Made by a program: the position numbers and the translations under genes
In this document: positions 23,821-32,813 of the stretch, piece after piece
How the letters are laid out: the number at the start of each line of letters is the position of its first letter
How positions within the stretch are numbered: position 1 is the first letter of the stretch
From: an uncultured Methanobrevibacter sp.
GTDB taxonomy: Archaea; Methanobacteriota; Methanobacteria; Methanobacteriales; Methanobacteriaceae
Direction of reading: 5' to 3'
Assembly: GCF_902788255.1 (NCBI RefSeq)
Contig: NZ_CADAJR010000028.1
Coordinates: 1-38,419 of the forward strand
DNA length: 38,419 nucleotides
The notes under the pieces: generated by a model
Told to the model about the DNA's origin: nothing
Databases searched by the model: none
What the model saw: only the letters and a program-made list of their open reading frames with translations

Positions 23821-23868
23821 TTTGCGGTTGTACCATACTCATTATTCAGTGGCAGTTATAACTGCAAA
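23821..23868 (+). promoter_or_regulatory. Leader stem-loop before the wecB gene
   Basis: TTTGCGGTTGTA (23821-23832) can pair with TATAACTGCAAA (23857-23868) as RNA over 12 bp with two G-U pairs. A TATA-like TTATAAATATAA at about 23798-23809 puts the start of transcription near 23830, so the first arm may lie at the very 5' end or slightly upstream. It could be a leader RNA structure or a DNA operator; no known riboswitch class is recognised. Confidence 0.35.
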
Positions 23869-23888
23869 TTAATTAAATCAGTGATAAT

Positions 23889-25211
23889 ATGAAAATAGCG
23901 ACAATTTTAGGAACACGGCCGGAAATTATTAAAATGGCGCCTATAATTGATGAGATATCAAAGAGGGGCATCGACCAGATAGTTTTACACACAGGCCAGC
24001 ATTATGACAAGGAAATGTCAGATAACTTTTTCACAGACCTTGAAATTCCAACACCAGATTACAATATTCATGTTGGATCAGGCACCCATGGAAAGCAGAC
24101 CGGTTTGATGATGCAAGGTATCGAAGAGGTTCTTCTGAAAGAAAAACCTGATATTGTCCTTGTTCAGGGTGATACCAATGCAGTTCTTGCAGGAGCACTG
24201 GTTGCATCTAAATTGCATATTGCAATAGGTCACGTTGAAGCGGGATTGCGTTCATTTGATATGACAATGCCTGAGGAGATCAACAGAAGGGCCGCCGATG
24301 TAACATCAACAATGTATTTTATTCCAACTGAGGAATCTGCAATAAATTTGCTTGCAGAGGGATTTTCACATAAAAACCTCCTTATCACTGGTAATACCGT
24401 AGTTGACGCATGTTTCAGGCATTTGGAAATTGCACGCAAAAAAGGTTTTGAAGAGGAATCCCTGGCATGTCTTGACATTGAGAATATGGATAACATTTTG
24501 ACCCTGACCATGCACAGGGCCGAGAATGTTGATGTAAAGGAAAGGGTAATCAACATTATCGAAGCTCTAAAGGAATTGGACCAGATGAATATCATTTTCC
24601 CAATCCATCCAAGAACCAAAAACACTCTTGAAAACTTTGGACTGTTTGATGAGCTGAATGAGATGGAGCATGTTCATATTATAAAGCCATTGGGTTATCT
24701 TGATTTTCTGCTTTTAACATCCAAGTCCACTTTAATTTTAACTGATTCCGGAGGTCTTCAGGAAGAGGCGATAACCCTTGACGTACCCGCATTGACCTTA
24801 AGGTATAATACTGAAAGGCCCGAAACCGTAACTGCAGGAGGAAATATCCTTGTCGGATCAAATAAGGAGGCTATTTTGGAAAATGCAAACAAGATATTGA
24901 ATGATAATGAATTTGCAGACAAAATGAAAAATGCTCCGAATCCTTATGGTGGAGGAGATTCAGCAAAACTGACTGTGGATGCAATTGAAGATTATTACAA
25001 TAAAGGATTGCTCAATATTGAAGCTCCTGAGGATATCATGAGTTCATTTACAAGAAAAATGGCTTCAATTGATGAGGACATTACCGTTCAGGAATTCGAG
25101 GAAAATGAAAATTCATTAATTCATATGGTATTCGATGGAGAAAAAATGCGCTTTCCAAGTGACGATTTAAATTTAAATGGTATGATGATTAGCTATGATG
25201 AACGAGAATGA
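23889..25211 (+). CDS. wecB: UDP-N-acetylglucosamine 2-epimerase (non-hydrolysing) with C-terminal extension
   Basis: A 440-residue enzyme that interconverts UDP-GlcNAc and UDP-ManNAc for surface polysaccharide or glycan synthesis. Family motifs are [63 protein letters not shown] and [10 protein letters not shown]. Usual length is about 360-390, so the last 60 or so residues (from about [13 protein letters not shown] to the end, acidic) are an extension with no motif I recognise. GTGATAAT precedes the ATG. Its end overlaps mfnD by 17 nt, an unexpected operon partner for a sugar enzyme. Confidence 0.93.
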   Translation: MKIATILGTRPEIIKMAPIIDEISKRGIDQIVLHTGQHYDKEMSDNFFTDLEIPTPDYNIHVGSGTHGKQTGLMMQGIEEVLLKEKPDIVLVQGDTNAVLAGALVASKLHIAIGHVEAGLRSFDMTMPEEINRRAADVTSTMYFIPTEESAINLLAEGFSHKNLLITGNTVVDACFRHLEIARKKGFEEESLACLDIENMDNILTLTMHRAENVDVKERVINIIEALKELDQMNIIFPIHPRTKNTLENFGLFDELNEMEHVHIIKPLGYLDFLLLTSKSTLILTDSGGLQEEAITLDVPALTLRYNTERPETVTAGGNILVGSNKEAILENANKILNDNEFADKMKNAPNPYGGGDSAKLTVDAIEDYYNKGLLNIEAPEDIMSSFTRKMASIDEDITVQEFEENENSLIHMVFDGEKMRFPSDDLNLNGMMISYDERE

Positions 25212-26283
25212 TTCCCTACTGGTATTTGAGTATTTTACAGCTTCAGGTGAAAAGGATAAATGTATCATTTCAGAAGCTGAAGAATTGATATTTGCTCTTT
25301 TAGACGATTTGTCAGATTTTAATGTGGATTTGGTAATCAACCAATCCTATGAAGATGCAGTAAAAAAATATGATAATGTCAATCCGATTCTGATTGATGA
25401 AAACGTTGTTGACTGGTTAAATGACAATGCGGCAAACTTTGACAATGCTATTTTCATTGCCGCTGAGAATAACAACAATCTGTATAACATTACTAAAATT
25501 TTGGAAGACAACAACGTTAATACATACACCTCAAGTTCCGAGGCCTGCTTTAAAACATCCGATAAATATGAAACCTATGAGGCATTGCCTATGGAAGTTC
25601 CCCAGCCAAGGTCCTTCAGGTTTAAAATAGATCCTAAGGGTTACTGGAAAAGGGCGATTGAAAACTTGCATGAAAAATGGCAGTCAGAAGACCCTCTCAC
25701 ACCATTGAAATTAATAATCAAACCGTTGAACGGTGTTGACTGTGAGGATATTGTAATTATTGAAGACATTGGTGAGCTGACCCTGGATTTGGATAAGATT
25801 TTCAAACCGGGTTCAAGGGTTATCGTTCAGGAATATGTTGAGGGAACAGACATCAGCGTCAGTTTAATATCCGATGGTGAAAAGGCAATTCCATTAAGTT
25901 TGAATGAACAGTTCATTGAGTTAAAAAATGACAAGGGCAGATATCTTGGTGGAAGATTGCCATATGATAGCAAATATAGGGATGAGGCCTTTGAAATTGC
26001 AACAAAGGCAGTTGAAGCCATGGATGGTATAAAAGGTTTTGTCGGTGTGGACATGCTGATAAACGCCGATGAACATGATGTATACTCAGTTTATCTTTTG
26101 GAAATCAACTCAAGATTCACAACACCATATGTGGGTTTGACTAAAGTTTCCAACATTAACATCGGTAAAAGCATTATAGAATTAATTGACGGAAAAATTA
26201 ACATTGATGATATTGACATTACTCTGGATGGTGAAGTTGAATTTAAAAAATCCGGAGAATCACTGGTAATTAGGAGATTATAA
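25195..26283 (+). CDS. mfnD: Tyramine-glutamate ligase (ATP-grasp), methanofuran biosynthesis
   Basis: A 362-residue ATP-grasp protein assigned to MfnD, which joins glutamate to tyramine in an ATP-dependent step of methanofuran synthesis. Visible elements are [20 protein letters not shown] (ATP-binding strands), [18 protein letters not shown], and the magnesium-binding segment [17 protein letters not shown]. Assignment relies on family recall plus the adjacent mfnF homologue 3 bp downstream. The ATG pair at 25195/25198 lies inside the wecB end, so translation is coupled. It is presumably needed for methanogenesis, since methanofuran accepts CO2. Confidence 0.82.
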   Translation: MMNENDSLLVFEYFTASGEKDKCIISEAEELIFALLDDLSDFNVDLVINQSYEDAVKKYDNVNPILIDENVVDWLNDNAANFDNAIFIAAENNNNLYNITKILEDNNVNTYTSSSEACFKTSDKYETYEALPMEVPQPRSFRFKIDPKGYWKRAIENLHEKWQSEDPLTPLKLIIKPLNGVDCEDIVIIEDIGELTLDLDKIFKPGSRVIVQEYVEGTDISVSLISDGEKAIPLSLNEQFIELKNDKGRYLGGRLPYDSKYRDEAFEIATKAVEAMDGIKGFVGVDMLINADEHDVYSVYLLEINSRFTTPYVGLTKVSNINIGKSIIELIDGKINIDDIDITLDGEVEFKKSGESLVIRRL

Positions 26284-26286
26284 TTT

Positions 26287-27309
26287 ATGAAAATTGCAGG
26301 ATTTGACATTGGTGGTGCAAACACCGATTTGGCAGTAATTGACTTTGAGAATGGTGAAATAAAAAACATTGAAGTTGATTTTGCATATCTTCCAATGTGG
26401 AGTAATAATGATGACCTGTCACGGGTTCTTGTAGAATTGATAGAAAATATATGTCCGTTATCCGAAATTGACGCTGTGGGCATTTCAATGACTGCAGAAC
26501 TTGTTGATGCATATGATACTAAAAAAGACGGAGTTTTGGATATTGTGAAAAAATGTGAGGACACCTTTTCATGCCCTGTTGCATATGTGGGCATTGATGG
26601 AATGCTGTCCAAACTTGAAATCGAGGAAACTCCACTTAAGGCAGCTGCCGCAAATTGGGTTGCAACCGCACAAATTGCTACACTGATTTCAGATAACTGC
26701 ATATTCATTGATACCGGAAGCACAACCACTGATATCATTCCGGTTAAGGATGGTAAGGAGTGTGCTATCGGAAAATCTGATTTTGACAGGTCTGCAACAG
26801 GTGAACTGGTTTATACCGGAACTTTGAGAACAAATCTTGCCAGCTTTCTTGACAAGGTTGAATTAAAGGATAAGCAATATCGTGTCGCTTCTGAACTGTT
26901 CGCCCAAACTGCGGATGTTTATATGGTTTTGGATTTGATTGATGAAAGTGATTATATCTGCGACACTTTCGACGGTGAAGGAAAGTCCAAAATTGAGTGT
27001 GCCCGCAGAATTGCACGTGTAGTCTGTGCTGACTTGGAAATGTTGAGCATGGATGATATTGTTGAGATGTCAAAGTTCATTCATCAAAAACAAATCGCTC
27101 AAATTGCAGACGGCCTGAAACAGGTCCACGAAACTCAAGATTTGGATTTAGTTGTCACAACAGGTCTTGGAAAAGATATTCTGGATGGGCCTGCAGGTGA
27201 ACTTTTAGGTTTGAATGTCAAATCTATGGGTGATATTTTAAGTGATGATGAGTGTACTGTTGCTCCGGCTATTGGAACAGCGGTCATGATGGAAAAATAC
27301 CTGAATTAA
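26287..27309 (+). CDS. mfnF: MfnF-type kinase-fold enzyme, methanofuran biosynthesis
   Basis: A 340-residue protein of the hydantoinase/oxoprolinase-like ASKHA fold. It has the phosphate-binding FDIGGANTDLAVI at the start and FIDTGSTTTDIIPV in the second half. This type was identified as MfnF, which condenses the aminomethylfuran phosphate unit with gamma-glutamyltyramine in methanofuran assembly. It follows mfnD by 3 bp. It overlaps the convergent carS gene by 4 bp at the 3' end. Assignment is from family recall supported by the neighbouring mfnD. Confidence 0.82.
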   Translation: MKIAGFDIGGANTDLAVIDFENGEIKNIEVDFAYLPMWSNNDDLSRVLVELIENICPLSEIDAVGISMTAELVDAYDTKKDGVLDIVKKCEDTFSCPVAYVGIDGMLSKLEIEETPLKAAAANWVATAQIATLISDNCIFIDTGSTTTDIIPVKDGKECAIGKSDFDRSATGELVYTGTLRTNLASFLDKVELKDKQYRVASELFAQTADVYMVLDLIDESDYICDTFDGEGKSKIECARRIARVVCADLEMLSMDDIVEMSKFIHQKQIAQIADGLKQVHETQDLDLVVTTGLGKDILDGPAGELLGLNVKSMGDILSDDECTVAPAIGTAVMMEKYLN

Positions 27310-27872
27310 TACCACACGTCTTTTAATCCAAGTAAATATGCAAGGGTGTTTGCAATCAAATGGATTATTAATGTCAGTATTAATGCTATTACAACAAATA
27401 TCCAGTTGAGTTGGACCACTGGTGCAACCAAAATCAAAGCAACTATTATAAAATCTAACTGATCAAGAATTGGTGCAGGCTTTCCTCTGCCGATTCCCAA
27501 TCTTCTTTTTAAAAAACTGCCTAATGCATCACCGAGCAATGCACCGAATCCCAATAGGAATCCTATTAATATTCCGCTATTTACATCTGTTATGATTGGT
27601 GTTATTAAAAATGGATTAACTTCAGGAAGAATCCATGGTGCAACATATCCCTGTACTGTACCTGTAATTATACCTATTATTGTTCCCGCTATCAATCCTC
27701 TCCATGTAACTCCATCTCCAATCCAGCGGTTGCCTTTTGAATCACTTTTTCCAAAATCAAGTGGTGTTCCACCTCCAAAGGCTAAAGCCCCACCATTTGA
27801 GAAGTATGCCGGCAGGATGAAGTATAATGTTGTCAAGAATGCAATTAGAATTATCTGAATATTGAGGGACAT
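27306..27872 (-). CDS. carS: CDP-archaeol synthase
   Basis: A 188-residue integral membrane enzyme that transfers CMP from CTP to unsaturated archaetidic acid, forming CDP-archaeol for polar lipid synthesis. It has five or so hydrophobic helices and the DUF46 signatures NGGALAFGGGTPLDFG, LLGFGALLGDALGSFLKRR and APILDQLDF. It is divergent from the tetraether synthase gene with 133 bp between starts, so both lipid genes share an upstream region. Confidence 0.92.
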   Translation of the reverse strand: MSLNIQIILIAFLTTLYFILPAYFSNGGALAFGGGTPLDFGKSDSKGNRWIGDGVTWRGLIAGTIIGIITGTVQGYVAPWILPEVNPFLITPIITDVNSGILIGFLLGFGALLGDALGSFLKRRLGIGRGKPAPILDQLDFIIVALILVAPVVQLNWIFVVIALILTLIIHLIANTLAYLLGLKDVWY

Positions 27873-28005
27873 TTATTTTTCTGCTCCGATTTTATATTAT
27901 ATAATTATATAAAATTAATAATATTTAAATATTAAATTGTTTTAAATATATTATATTATGTAAGTTAATACTAACATTGCTTTAGTATTGTTAAAGGTGA
28001 TTTTT

Positions 28006-29514
28006 TTGAAAATTAAAGATACAAAAAGTTTATGTCCAGAATGTGGCAAACCTCTTGATGCTGAAGTTTATGATGAGGATGGCAAAATCTTAATCAAAAA
28101 AACTTGCGATGAACACGGGGAGTTTATCAACACTTACTGGTCAGATGATGAGTTATACAATAGGATGGAAGATTTCATTCCTACTGTTACAAAAATTGAA
28201 AATCCTTGTGTTGAAGATACTGGAGCCTGCCCAAGCAACTGCGGATTATGTTCCAAACACGAAACATCCACCGTTTTAGGTTTAATCGATGTTACAAACA
28301 GATGTAACCTGAGATGCCCAATCTGTTTTGCTAATGCGGCAGTTGCAGGATACAAATATGAACCGACACAGGATGAAATCAGACAGATGCTTAGGAACTT
28401 AAGAAACTTAAAGCCTCATCCATGTCCAGCTATACAGTTTGCAGGTGGAGAACCTACTGTCAGAAAAGATATAGTTGAACTTGTTAAAATGGCTAAAGAG
28501 GAAGGTTTCACTCACGTTCAAATCGCAACCAACGGTATAAGATTGGCTAAAAGGGAAAACCTTGCAGCTGAACTGAAAGCTGCTGGATTAAATACTGTAT
28601 ATCTTGCATTTGATGGTGTAACTCCTGAACCTTATATCAACAACAGGGGAAGAGACTTACTTCCGGACAAAATTCAGGCTATTGAAAACTGTAGAAAAGT
28701 CGGTTTAGGTGTTGTGCTTGTACCTACATTGGTAAGGGGAATAAACGATCATCAAATCGGTGAAATAATCAAATTCGCATTTGACCACAATGAAAACATT
28801 TACGGAGTCAACTTCCAGCCTGTATCATTTTCAGGAAGAACTCCATCCGACCATGTGGAAGAGCAGAGGATTACAATTCCTGACTTTGTCAAAACCATTG
28901 AAGAGGAAACCGACGGTCAGGTGCCTGTAAGTTCATTTTATCCGCCATCTTCAGTTGAACCTATTGCTGAATTCATATCCCTATTGGATGGTGAAGAGTC
29001 ATCAAAAGTAACTCTAAACTGTCATGAGCACTGTGGAATCGCAACTTATGTGTTCAGGGAAAAGACTGAAGGCAGTGGAAAGGACAAGTTAATTCCTATT
29101 ACAGACTTTATTGAAGTTGAAGACTTGTTTGATAAACTTAAAGAGTACAACGAAAAACTCAAAAGAGGTAAATTTGGATCACGTAAAAGAGTATTGGCCG
29201 GTTTAACTTCACATCTTCCTAAAATGGTTCATAGAAGCAAAACCCCTAAGGATTTGGATATCGTAAAAATATTGCTGAATGTATTTGCAAAAGGGGATTA
29301 TGATGCTTTGGGAGATTTCTCCAAAGACGCTATGCTTATCTCATGTATGCACTTTATGGATCCTTTCAACTTTGATGAGGACCGTGTTAAAAAATGTGTT
29401 ATCCACTACGCTACACCTGACGGCAGAATCATACCGTTCTGTACAATGAATTCAATGTATCGTGAAAGTGTGGAAAAAGAGTTCGCACAACCTTTAAATC
29501 AAAAATCTGAATAA
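28006..29514 (+). CDS. tes: Radical SAM tetraether lipid synthase homologue (Tes)
   Basis: A 502-residue radical SAM protein like Methanocaldococcus MJ0619, the tetraether lipid synthase that couples two archaeol tails to give membrane-spanning tetraethers. The N-terminus has a CPECGKPL...TCDEHG zinc or rubredoxin-like part and ACPSNCGLC. The radical SAM triad is in NRCNLRCPICF, followed by FAGGEPT. Later cysteines are in LNCHEHCG, SCMHF and KKCVIHYATPDGRIIPFC. TTG 28006 is chosen because AAAGGTGAT lies just upstream; the frame opens earlier at 27988. Adjacency to carS supports a membrane-lipid role. Confidence 0.85.
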   Translation: MKIKDTKSLCPECGKPLDAEVYDEDGKILIKKTCDEHGEFINTYWSDDELYNRMEDFIPTVTKIENPCVEDTGACPSNCGLCSKHETSTVLGLIDVTNRCNLRCPICFANAAVAGYKYEPTQDEIRQMLRNLRNLKPHPCPAIQFAGGEPTVRKDIVELVKMAKEEGFTHVQIATNGIRLAKRENLAAELKAAGLNTVYLAFDGVTPEPYINNRGRDLLPDKIQAIENCRKVGLGVVLVPTLVRGINDHQIGEIIKFAFDHNENIYGVNFQPVSFSGRTPSDHVEEQRITIPDFVKTIEEETDGQVPVSSFYPPSSVEPIAEFISLLDGEESSKVTLNCHEHCGIATYVFREKTEGSGKDKLIPITDFIEVEDLFDKLKEYNEKLKRGKFGSRKRVLAGLTSHLPKMVHRSKTPKDLDIVKILLNVFAKGDYDALGDFSKDAMLISCMHFMDPFNFDEDRVKKCVIHYATPDGRIIPFCTMNSMYRESVEKEFAQPLNQKSE

Positions 29515-29544
29515 ACAAAAAACAAAATCACCTTAACTTATTTT

Positions 29545-29580
29545 GTATTCGGGGCAACTCGAATACTCCATATTTTTTAT
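29545..29580 (+). terminator. Hairpin with T tract after tes
   Basis: A 9-bp stem (GTATTCGGG 29545-29553, CTCGAATAC 29558-29566, one G-T pair) closes a GCAA tetraloop and is followed by TATTTTTTAT (29571-29580). This looks like a transcription terminator between tes and hacB. The core GGGGCAACYC recurs in the smaller hairpin at 6153-6164. Confidence 0.5.
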
Positions 29581-29606
29581 TATTAATTATTATTACAGTG
29601 ATGATT

Positions 29607-30101
29607 ATGGATGCTATTAAAGGAAAAACATGGACTTTCGGGGAAAACATAGACACTGATGTCATAATTCCCGGAAGATATTTGAGAACTTTCAATCCTC
29701 AGGATTTGGCAGACCATGTCCTGGAGGGGGAAAGGCCGGATTTTACCAAAAATGTCAAATCAGGAGATATCATTGTTGCAGATGAAAACTTCGGATGCGG
29801 TTCATCAAGGGAACAGGCACCTGTTGCAATTAAAACTGCAGGAGTCAGCGCAATCGTTGCCAAATCATTTGCAAGAATCTTTTACAGAAATGCAATCAAT
29901 ATCGGGCTGCCGGTAATCGTATCAGATATTGAAGCAAAAGACGGAGATATCATAAACATAGATTTGTCAAAAGGAACATTGGTCAATGAAACCACCGGTG
30001 AGTCCAAAACTTTTGAACCATTCAAGGAGTTCATGTTAAGTATTTTGGAAGACGGCGGTTTGGTAAACCATTATTTAAATGATTCTGATAAGGGGGCATA
30101 A
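29607..30101 (+). CDS. hacB: Homoaconitase / 3-isopropylmalate dehydratase small subunit (HacB type)
   Basis: A 164-residue small subunit of an aconitase-family hydro-lyase. Motifs are WTFGENIDTDVIIPGRYLRT, DENFGCGSSREQAPVA and SFARIFYRNAINIGLP. The YLRT loop at residues 25-28 is the feature that marks the methanogen homoaconitase subunit (MJ1271) used in coenzyme B 2-oxosuberate synthesis, in contrast to the isopropylmalate isomerase loop (YLV-type). ATG 29607 has GTGAT 4 nt upstream; GTG 29598 and ATG 29601 are earlier options. The large subunit is not in this window. Confidence 0.85.
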   Translation: MDAIKGKTWTFGENIDTDVIIPGRYLRTFNPQDLADHVLEGERPDFTKNVKSGDIIVADENFGCGSSREQAPVAIKTAGVSAIVAKSFARIFYRNAINIGLPVIVSDIEAKDGDIINIDLSKGTLVNETTGESKTFEPFKEFMLSILEDGGLVNHYLNDSDKGA

Positions 30102-30103
30102 AT

Positions 30104-30730
30104 ATGGATTGTCCAATTTGTGGTTCTGATGAAATTGAAATTTTGAATTCAAAACAGAAAACATCCAAGAAAAAATTTACAGAGGAATATTTGCTTAAAT
30201 GCGAAGATTGCGGTCACGTTTTTAAGGATGTCGTGTCCTTAAAAAAACCTAGACCTTACAGGATAATTATTTCAGAGCAGGACAAGTCTCACAAGACCAC
30301 AATCGACCTCTCTCCAAGTGACGAGTTGGAGATTGGTGATGTTTTACTTAGTGAGTTTGGCCAGGTTGAAGTTTCAGGTATCGAGGTTGGAGACAAAAGG
30401 GTTAAAAAATCCCAACTTGAAGATGTGAATACCATCTGGGCATCTTCTATTGAAATTCCTGCACGTATAGGTTTTTCAGTTGATTTGCATGGTGAAGTCG
30501 ATTCATACAAACTCGATTTGGAAAGGGATTTTGAAATCGCTCCGGGAGATGTTGTAAAAATTGACAATCATATTGTTAAAGTGCATGTCATCAAAACACA
30601 GGAAAGAAAACTGACCTCAGGATTTGCAAAGGCAAATGTCATCAAGAGGGTTTATTCAAAACCGGTTAAATTCAATAATTATGATTATGATTTAACCAAA
30701 AACATATTTAAAAAATCAGAAAGGGATTAA
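30104..30730 (+). CDS. HVO_0476-family zinc-finger protein
   Basis: A 208-residue archaeal protein. An N-terminal zinc ribbon is formed by CPIC (residues 3-6) and CEDC (33-36), followed by a beta-rich region of unknown role. It matches the archaeal HVO_0476 family as I remember it. It starts 2 bp after hacB and ends directly before the e-MtaB gene (zero spacing), so the three are one operon. Nucleic-acid binding is suggested only by the zinc ribbon. Confidence 0.75.
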   Translation: MDCPICGSDEIEILNSKQKTSKKKFTEEYLLKCEDCGHVFKDVVSLKKPRPYRIIISEQDKSHKTTIDLSPSDELEIGDVLLSEFGQVEVSGIEVGDKRVKKSQLEDVNTIWASSIEIPARIGFSVDLHGEVDSYKLDLERDFEIAPGDVVKIDNHIVKVHVIKTQERKLTSGFAKANVIKRVYSKPVKFNNYDYDLTKNIFKKSERD

Positions 30731-32005
30731 ATGAAAGTTTTTATCGAATCTTACGGTTGTACTTTTAATCAGGCTGACGGCCAAATCATTGCAGGAAATC
30801 TCCTTGAAAATGATATTGATCTTGTTGAAAGTATAGAAGAGGCCGATGTAGTCATTGTAAATACATGCTATGTTAAATTGCCTACTGAAGACAAGATGGT
30901 TTTTAGGATTCAAAAGCTTCAAAAGGAATTTCCCGATAAAAAAATTATTGTCGGGGGATGCATGGTTGAAATTGATCCTGAAAAACTGGAAAAAATCGGG
31001 CCGAATGTTTCATGGATCGGTCCTCATCAGCTAAACAAGTCAGCCAGTGTTGTTAATGCCACTTACTGCGGGGAGGTTATTCGTGAAACCGGATTTTCAA
31101 AAGATTCGAAAGTTGGTGTTCCTAAGGTAAGTGATGACGGTTTGATTCATATCCTTCAAATTTGTGAAGGTTGTCTGGGAGCATGCACATTCTGCTGTAC
31201 TCGTTTTGCACGTGGGCCATTGAACAGCTATCCTATTTCAGATATTGTTGCCGAAGCGAAGAAAGCTATTGAAAATGGGGCCTGTGAAATACAACTGACT
31301 GCCCAGGATACTGCAGCATTTGGTCGTGACAGTGGTGAAAAACTGTCTGATTTAATTAAAGAAGTGGCTAATTTAGAAGGAGATTTTCGTGTACGTGTTG
31401 GAATGATGCATCCTAAAAACATTTTAAATAATGTTGATGAAATAATTGATGCGATGAAACATCCGAAGGTATATGATTTTATTCATTTACCTGTTCAAAG
31501 TGGAAGTGACAAGGTACTCTCAGACATGAGAAGGGGCCATAACATTTCACAGTATAAGGAAATCGTATCAAAATTCAAAAAGGAAATTCCCGATATCACA
31601 CTTGCAGTTGACATCATTGTGGGATATCCTACAGAAAGTGATGATGATTTTGATAAAACCGTTGAATTGCTCAGACAAATCAAACCAAGTCTGATACATT
31701 TGTCAAAATACCAGCACAGGATAGGTGCAATTTCATCTTCCCTAAAGGAAATTCCTCCAAAAGTGATGAAGGAAAGATCCAAATTTTTATCCGAAATCAA
31801 GGAAGAAATCACGAAGGAAGAGAACGTTGAATTTCTAGATTCTATTCAAAATGTTTTGGTTGTTGAAAAGGGTTCTAAAGGTGGATATATTGCAAAAACA
31901 AATAATTATATTCCAGTTATTGTTCATGATGTTGAATTAGGAACCTTTGTTGATGTAAAAATCACTGAAGCGACTTCCACTTATCTTAAAAGTGAATTAT
32001 TATAA
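30731..32005 (+). CDS. tRNA (N6-threonylcarbamoyladenosine-2-)-methylthiotransferase, archaeal e-MtaB
   Basis: A 424-residue radical SAM enzyme that adds a methylthio group to t6A37 in tRNA. The N-terminal domain has its three cluster cysteines in ESYGCTFNQADG, VNTCYVK and GGCMVE. The radical SAM triad is in EGCLGACTFCCTRFARG, followed by QLTAQDTAAFG and HLPVQSGSD. The last 60 or so residues form a TRAM-like tRNA-binding domain. It begins at the base after the zinc-finger stop, and no ribosome-binding site other than GGGATTA is visible. Confidence 0.92.
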   Translation: MKVFIESYGCTFNQADGQIIAGNLLENDIDLVESIEEADVVIVNTCYVKLPTEDKMVFRIQKLQKEFPDKKIIVGGCMVEIDPEKLEKIGPNVSWIGPHQLNKSASVVNATYCGEVIRETGFSKDSKVGVPKVSDDGLIHILQICEGCLGACTFCCTRFARGPLNSYPISDIVAEAKKAIENGACEIQLTAQDTAAFGRDSGEKLSDLIKEVANLEGDFRVRVGMMHPKNILNNVDEIIDAMKHPKVYDFIHLPVQSGSDKVLSDMRRGHNISQYKEIVSKFKKEIPDITLAVDIIVGYPTESDDDFDKTVELLRQIKPSLIHLSKYQHRIGAISSSLKEIPPKVMKERSKFLSEIKEEITKEENVEFLDSIQNVLVVEKGSKGGYIAKTNNYIPVIVHDVELGTFVDVKITEATSTYLKSELL

Positions 32006-32102
32006 ATTTTATTTTTTATTTTTCTTATTTATCTTATTTTGATAATACTGTTGATATGTATCCTTTAAATTTTTGTAATATCTATATTTTTTTTTAATTT
32101 TC

Positions 32103-32156
32103 AAAAGCATATTGTAATAGATATTATGGTTAAATATGAGGGTTGTATATGCTTTT
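32103..32156. repeat. Perfect 10-bp inverted repeat between e-MtaB and histone genes
   Basis: AAAAGCATAT (32103-32112) is complementary to ATATGCTTTT (32147-32156), the second arm ending in a T run. An overlapping pair TAATATCTAT (32076-32085) and ATAGATATTA (32117-32126) could form an alternative fold. This is a possible terminator or histone-promoter regulator site. The gap 32006-32210 otherwise holds only T-rich sequence and the histone promoter. Confidence 0.35.
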
Positions 32157-32165
32157 TTACCGATA

Positions 32166-32205
32166 CCTTTATATACTATTGTATACTATCATTTAATTGG
32201 AGGTG
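32166..32205 (+). promoter_or_regulatory. Histone gene promoter and ribosome-binding site
   Basis: A strong TATA box CTTTATATACTA (about 32167-32178) lies about 38 bp before the ATG, and a near-perfect GGAGGTG (32199-32205) lies 5 nt before it. Both signals are stronger than elsewhere in the window, in keeping with high expression. Confidence 0.65.
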
Positions 32206-32210
32206 TAATT

Positions 32211-32411
32211 ATGAGTGAATTACCAATCGCACCAGTCGGTCGTATCTTAAAAAATGCTGGCGCACAAAGAATTAGTGATGATGCAAAAATTGCATTAGCT
32301 GAAGCATTAGAAGAAAAAGGTGACGAAATCGCACAAAAAGCTGTTAATTTCGCACGCCACGCTGGTAGAAAAACTGTAAAAGCTGAAGATATCAAATTAG
32401 CAATCAAATAG
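32211..32411 (+). CDS. Archaeal histone
   Basis: A 66-residue HMf/HMt-type histone that dimerises and wraps DNA. The complete fold is visible: [20 protein letters not shown] (helix 1, loop 1), then the long helix 2 [20 protein letters not shown], then [17 protein letters not shown] (loop 2 with the R-K-T-V motif, helix 3). ATG 32211 is fixed by GGAGGTG. It is a single gene with its own promoter; a tRNA gene follows 168 bp downstream. Confidence 0.97.
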   Translation: MSELPIAPVGRILKNAGAQRISDDAKIALAEALEEKGDEIAQKAVNFARHAGRKTVKAEDIKLAIK

Positions 32412-32579
32412 ATTTGTTAGTTAGTTATTTTCAATAAAAGCTTTATATAATAAAATCTATTGGCCATTTTCTTGGTCAATTTTTTTTATTTTATTTCAAA
32501 TTATTTTTTTTCACTACTTGTTCTATTCAACTTAGTAAACTTTATATATTAGTTTAACCTAACTATATTATGTTGTATA

Positions 32580-32651
32580 GGACCGGTGGTCTAGGGGTAT
32601 GATTCCTCTTTGACGTGGAGGAGATCACGAGTTCGAATCTCGTTCGGTCCA
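32580..32651 (+). tRNA. tRNA-Val (anticodon GAC)
   Basis: A cloverleaf can be drawn. Acceptor GGACCGG pairs with TCGGTCC (last pair G-T), the D stem is short, and anticodon stem CCTCT/GGAGG has loop TTGACGT, giving anticodon GAC. T stem ACGAG/CTCGT has loop TTCGAAT, and the discriminator is A. CCA is not encoded. A TATA box TTTATATATT lies about 40 bp upstream. The T tract expected for termination is not immediate. Confidence 0.93.
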
Positions 32652-32813
32652 TCGGCCCATGGCACTTGTTTTTACTATTTCTGAAATATTTTTTTGATTT
32701 AGAGTATTCTTTTTAATTATTTTTTGGTGTTGATACTCCTGTTGTCTATATGGCGATAGGTTCAATATATGGTTTTCATTGAATTAGATTAGAAAGTGAT
32801 GGTTGTTTTTAAT

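Noticed and set aside
27964-27991. Words GTTAATACT and AGTATTGTT before tes as members of the metal-island operator
   Set aside because: They deviate from the palindrome, their spacing is 20 bp instead of 32, and tes has no link to metal uptake.
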